A stretch of 64,000 bases of DNA, taken from assembly GCA_018524725.1 (NCBI GenBank), contig JAEUWP010000471.1:161263-225262 (forward strand). The letters run 5' to 3'. Below the pieces are notes generated by a model, which worked only from the letters and a program-made list of their open reading frames with translations, made no database searches and was not told where the DNA came from. Positions 62,727-64,000 of this stretch are shown here, one piece after another; positions within the stretch are counted from its first letter, which is position 1; every line of letters begins with the position of its first letter. This stretch comes from Podaxis mareebaensis. Lineage: Eukaryota > Basidiomycota > Agaricomycetes > Agaricales > Agaricaceae. The translations under genes were made by a program, and so were the position numbers.

Positions 62727-63670
62727 TCAACACTATTGCCACTTTGCTTCCCTCTGCACTCAAAAGTGCCTCTGTCACCCTTCCTGTATCCTGATCTTTT
62801 ATCAAGATCATGGACATCCCCTTCTTCTCAGCTGATGGATTCACCCTCACAGCTGACCAAGTCAAGTCTGAGGTTTTGGCCTCTCCCTTCTTCCTCATCT
62901 CTGATATGCATCATATGTGCATTGTACACAATTCCATCAAATCTGACTGCCACTGTGTGGATTGACTTGGTCAACTCCCAATACAGCACCTTCACTGCCT
63001 CCCTCATTAACAGGCACATCATGATTAATGGTATGTCTTGTCTCACCAAAGGGGCTCATGCCCACACTGGCATACCTCAGTGTCAGCACTGCTGGCACTG
63101 GGGTCATCCTTCTGATGCTTACCACACTCATGTGCCCAAGTATCCTCTATATGTGGGGCTTCATTCTGAGGCTTCACATTACTCTATGGCTGGGTGCTGC
63201 TAAGGTAAACCCAAGGTGAAATCCCCCATTCCCCCTACTCCCACAGGTGATTCCTGCCCTTACTCCCCTTGGTGTGCCAACTGTTCTGGTGCCCATCCCT
63301 CCAACAACTGCCAGTGCCCCTACTGGCAACATCACTTTGACTGTGACTGGATCCATGGTAGATATCAATGTAATGCAGAGGCCAAGAAAGCCCCCCTCTA
63401 GGGGTCATAAGGGCTAATGCATCACCATATGCCTACCTCCCTTCACTCATTCTCCCTGGGCCATGGACTGCCTCTATGTGACTGGTTTGTTTTTCATTCA
63501 TGTCATTTGGGGCACCTCTAATTTTCATTGTTTCTGCTTCTTTTCTTTCTTTCTTTTTCTCTTTTACCATTGGGACTGCTATCATACACCCTTTTGTCAT
63601 AGATAGAGTCTGCTCTTATAGTAGATAATGTCTATGGCAATAAACATCAATTTAAAAATAATATAAAAAA

Positions 63671-63823
63671 TAGTGAACAGATCCACATAGGGCAACTGCC
63701 TCATAGCAGCAATGATGTCAGCAGGTATAGTATTGTCATGCCCCTGACAAAGGAATGGGACTCTAATAATCTTAAGATAAGATTTTGAGTGGGGGAGGTC
63801 AACATTGCCCCAGGAGGCAAGGC
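63671..63823 (-). pseudogene. LINE-B ORF1, upstream piece
   Basis: On the minus strand: WGNVDLPHSKSYLKIIRVPF, then TIPADIIAAMRQLPYVDLFTI, ending exactly where LINE-B ORF1 resumes at 56130 (DLFTI). It is the continuation cut off by half-LINE D2. Its right edge (63824) is the A-tail of another copy, D3. Confidence 0.8.
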
Positions 63824-64000
63824 TTTTTTTTTTAAAAAAAAATCAACATTTATTGCAATAGACTAGCTACTACAAACAGGTGTGCAATAGCAGTCCCAAG
63901 ACACCTGTTGCAGCTGATGGATTAATCCAAGCAGTTAATATCAACAGTGAGTTGGTTCAGATTTGAGTTTTCTTCAACTTTGATGGATTGGCTTGGATTA
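63824..64000 (-). mobile_element. LINE 3' end, copy D3 (runs out of the window)
   Basis: On the minus strand it ends CTTGGGACTGCTATTGCAC ... GCAATAAATGTTGAT followed by an A/T-rich tail (plus strand 63824-63841). It is the fourth copy of the shared terminus in the window. Beyond about 63905 nothing is recognised. Confidence 0.75.

Larger units (their letters stand above)
56447..62731 (+). mobile_element. Ty3/gypsy chromovirus, complete but inactivated
   Basis: Element 56452-62726 (6,275 bp) with 261-bp LTRs at both ends and a perfect 5-bp duplication TCAAC (56447-56451, 62727-62731). Order: LTR, gag, pol (protease, RT, RNase H, integrase, chromodomain), an extra frame, a purine tract, LTR. 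The chromodomain places it among chromoviruses. It is full length without visible large deletions; it is disabled by about 25 in-frame stops, nearly all TGA. A fungal genomic element, not a virus of animals or crops. Confidence 0.95.
56140..63401 (+). pseudogene. D2 ORF1 (gag-like, zinc knuckles), split by Ty3
   Basis: The first part reads HAPLPPCDRPRPPLHDVKPG and WQQFFLDTSASDLAS and breaks at QMDLN (56451). After the Ty3 element (56452-62726) it resumes: SFIKIMDIPFF (ORF1 core, compare KSYLKIIRVPFL in LINE-B), TVWIDLVNSQYSTFTASLIN, a first knuckle QCQHCWHWGHPSDA (63080) and a last Cys/His stretch WCANCSGAHPSNNCQCPYWQ near 63280-63340. Several stops and one frame change. The N-terminus is truncated. 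Confidence 0.72.
56131..63670 (+). mobile_element. Half-LINE D2 (ORF1 plus 3' UTR), carrying a Ty3 element
   Basis: Inserted into LINE-B ORF1 with a 14-bp duplication: TAGTGAATAGATCC (56117-56130) and TAGTGAACAGATCC (63671-63684). Without the Ty3 insertion it is about 1.26 kb: ORF1, then at 63401 a 3' UTR of about 260 bp with a pyrimidine tract, the terminus ATTGGGACTGC...GCAATAAACATCAAT and an A-rich tail. There is no endonuclease or RT between ORF1 and the UTR, so this copy had to move with enzymes of another LINE. Copy D1 (42154-42425) shares the UTR and the bases just before it. Confidence 0.8.

Noticed and set aside
42154..64000. Ascomycete-type RIP
   Set aside because: RIP of the Neurospora type targets CpA. 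Here CA and TG are the products, many CA words remain, and losses focus on CpG.
63923..64000. Inverted repeat TAATCCAAGC/GCTTGGATTA as a MITE
   Set aside because: Ten bases at the window edge with no target duplication visible; too little to call.

Overview
The window is nuclear DNA of a filamentous basidiomycete, most likely an Agaricomycete. The genes carry many introns of about 50-60 nt, lie densely on both strands, and belong to common fungal families. No species can be named from the sequence alone.

Genic part (1 to about 41.9 kb, ordinary CpG content). In order: the tail of an unknown gene; a small fungal hypothetical (-); a protein with a kinase fold but degenerate catalytic motifs (-); a p24 alpha-type ER-Golgi cargo receptor (+); mitochondrial enoyl thioester reductase ETR1/MECR (-); an ATP-dependent DNA ligase related to ligase IV (-); a YANK/STK32-type AGC kinase (-), divergent from guanylate kinase (+); a full-length ABCC (MRP/YCF1-type) transporter (+); the decapping activator PAT1 (+); mitochondrial ribosomal protein mL44 (-), divergent from an F-BAR/DEP/RhoGAP protein of Rgd2 type (+); a seven-TM protein (-); glycogen debranching enzyme (-); a makorin-like C3H/RING protein (-), divergent from the SAGA subunit Hfi1/Ada1 (+). 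These are housekeeping genes with no sign of a functional cluster.

Transposon part (about 42.15 to 64 kb, CpG nearly absent). This is a nested pile of decayed elements. A 5'-truncated LINE (LINE-A, 42501-44640) sits beside the 3' end of another copy. A LINE 3' end (copy X) carries a dead Tc1/mariner element (46305-47911, TA duplication). A LINE-C fragment follows. A longer minus-strand LINE-B (50392-56130, resuming at 63671) is interrupted by a PIF/Harbinger element (50884-52206, TTA duplication) and by a half-LINE that has ORF1 but no ORF2 (56131-63670, 14-bp duplication). The half-LINE is itself split by a complete Ty3/chromovirus (56452-62726, 261-bp LTRs, TCAAC duplication).

The main result is that the elements record how they died. 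At sites where paired repeat copies differ, one copy often has TG and the other CA, which points to an ancestral CG. The four copies of a shared LINE 3' terminus show all four TG/CA combinations at two such sites. In the Ty3 and Harbinger elements most in-frame stops are TGA at positions that should be CGA (Arg), and two catalytic Asp-to-Asn changes in Ty3 pol fall at C|GAC junctions. This fits cytosine methylation at CpG followed by deamination. The Ty3 element also has an unrecognised 284-codon reading frame between its chromodomain and the 3' LTR, preceded by a second polypurine tract. That is the best candidate here for something undescribed.
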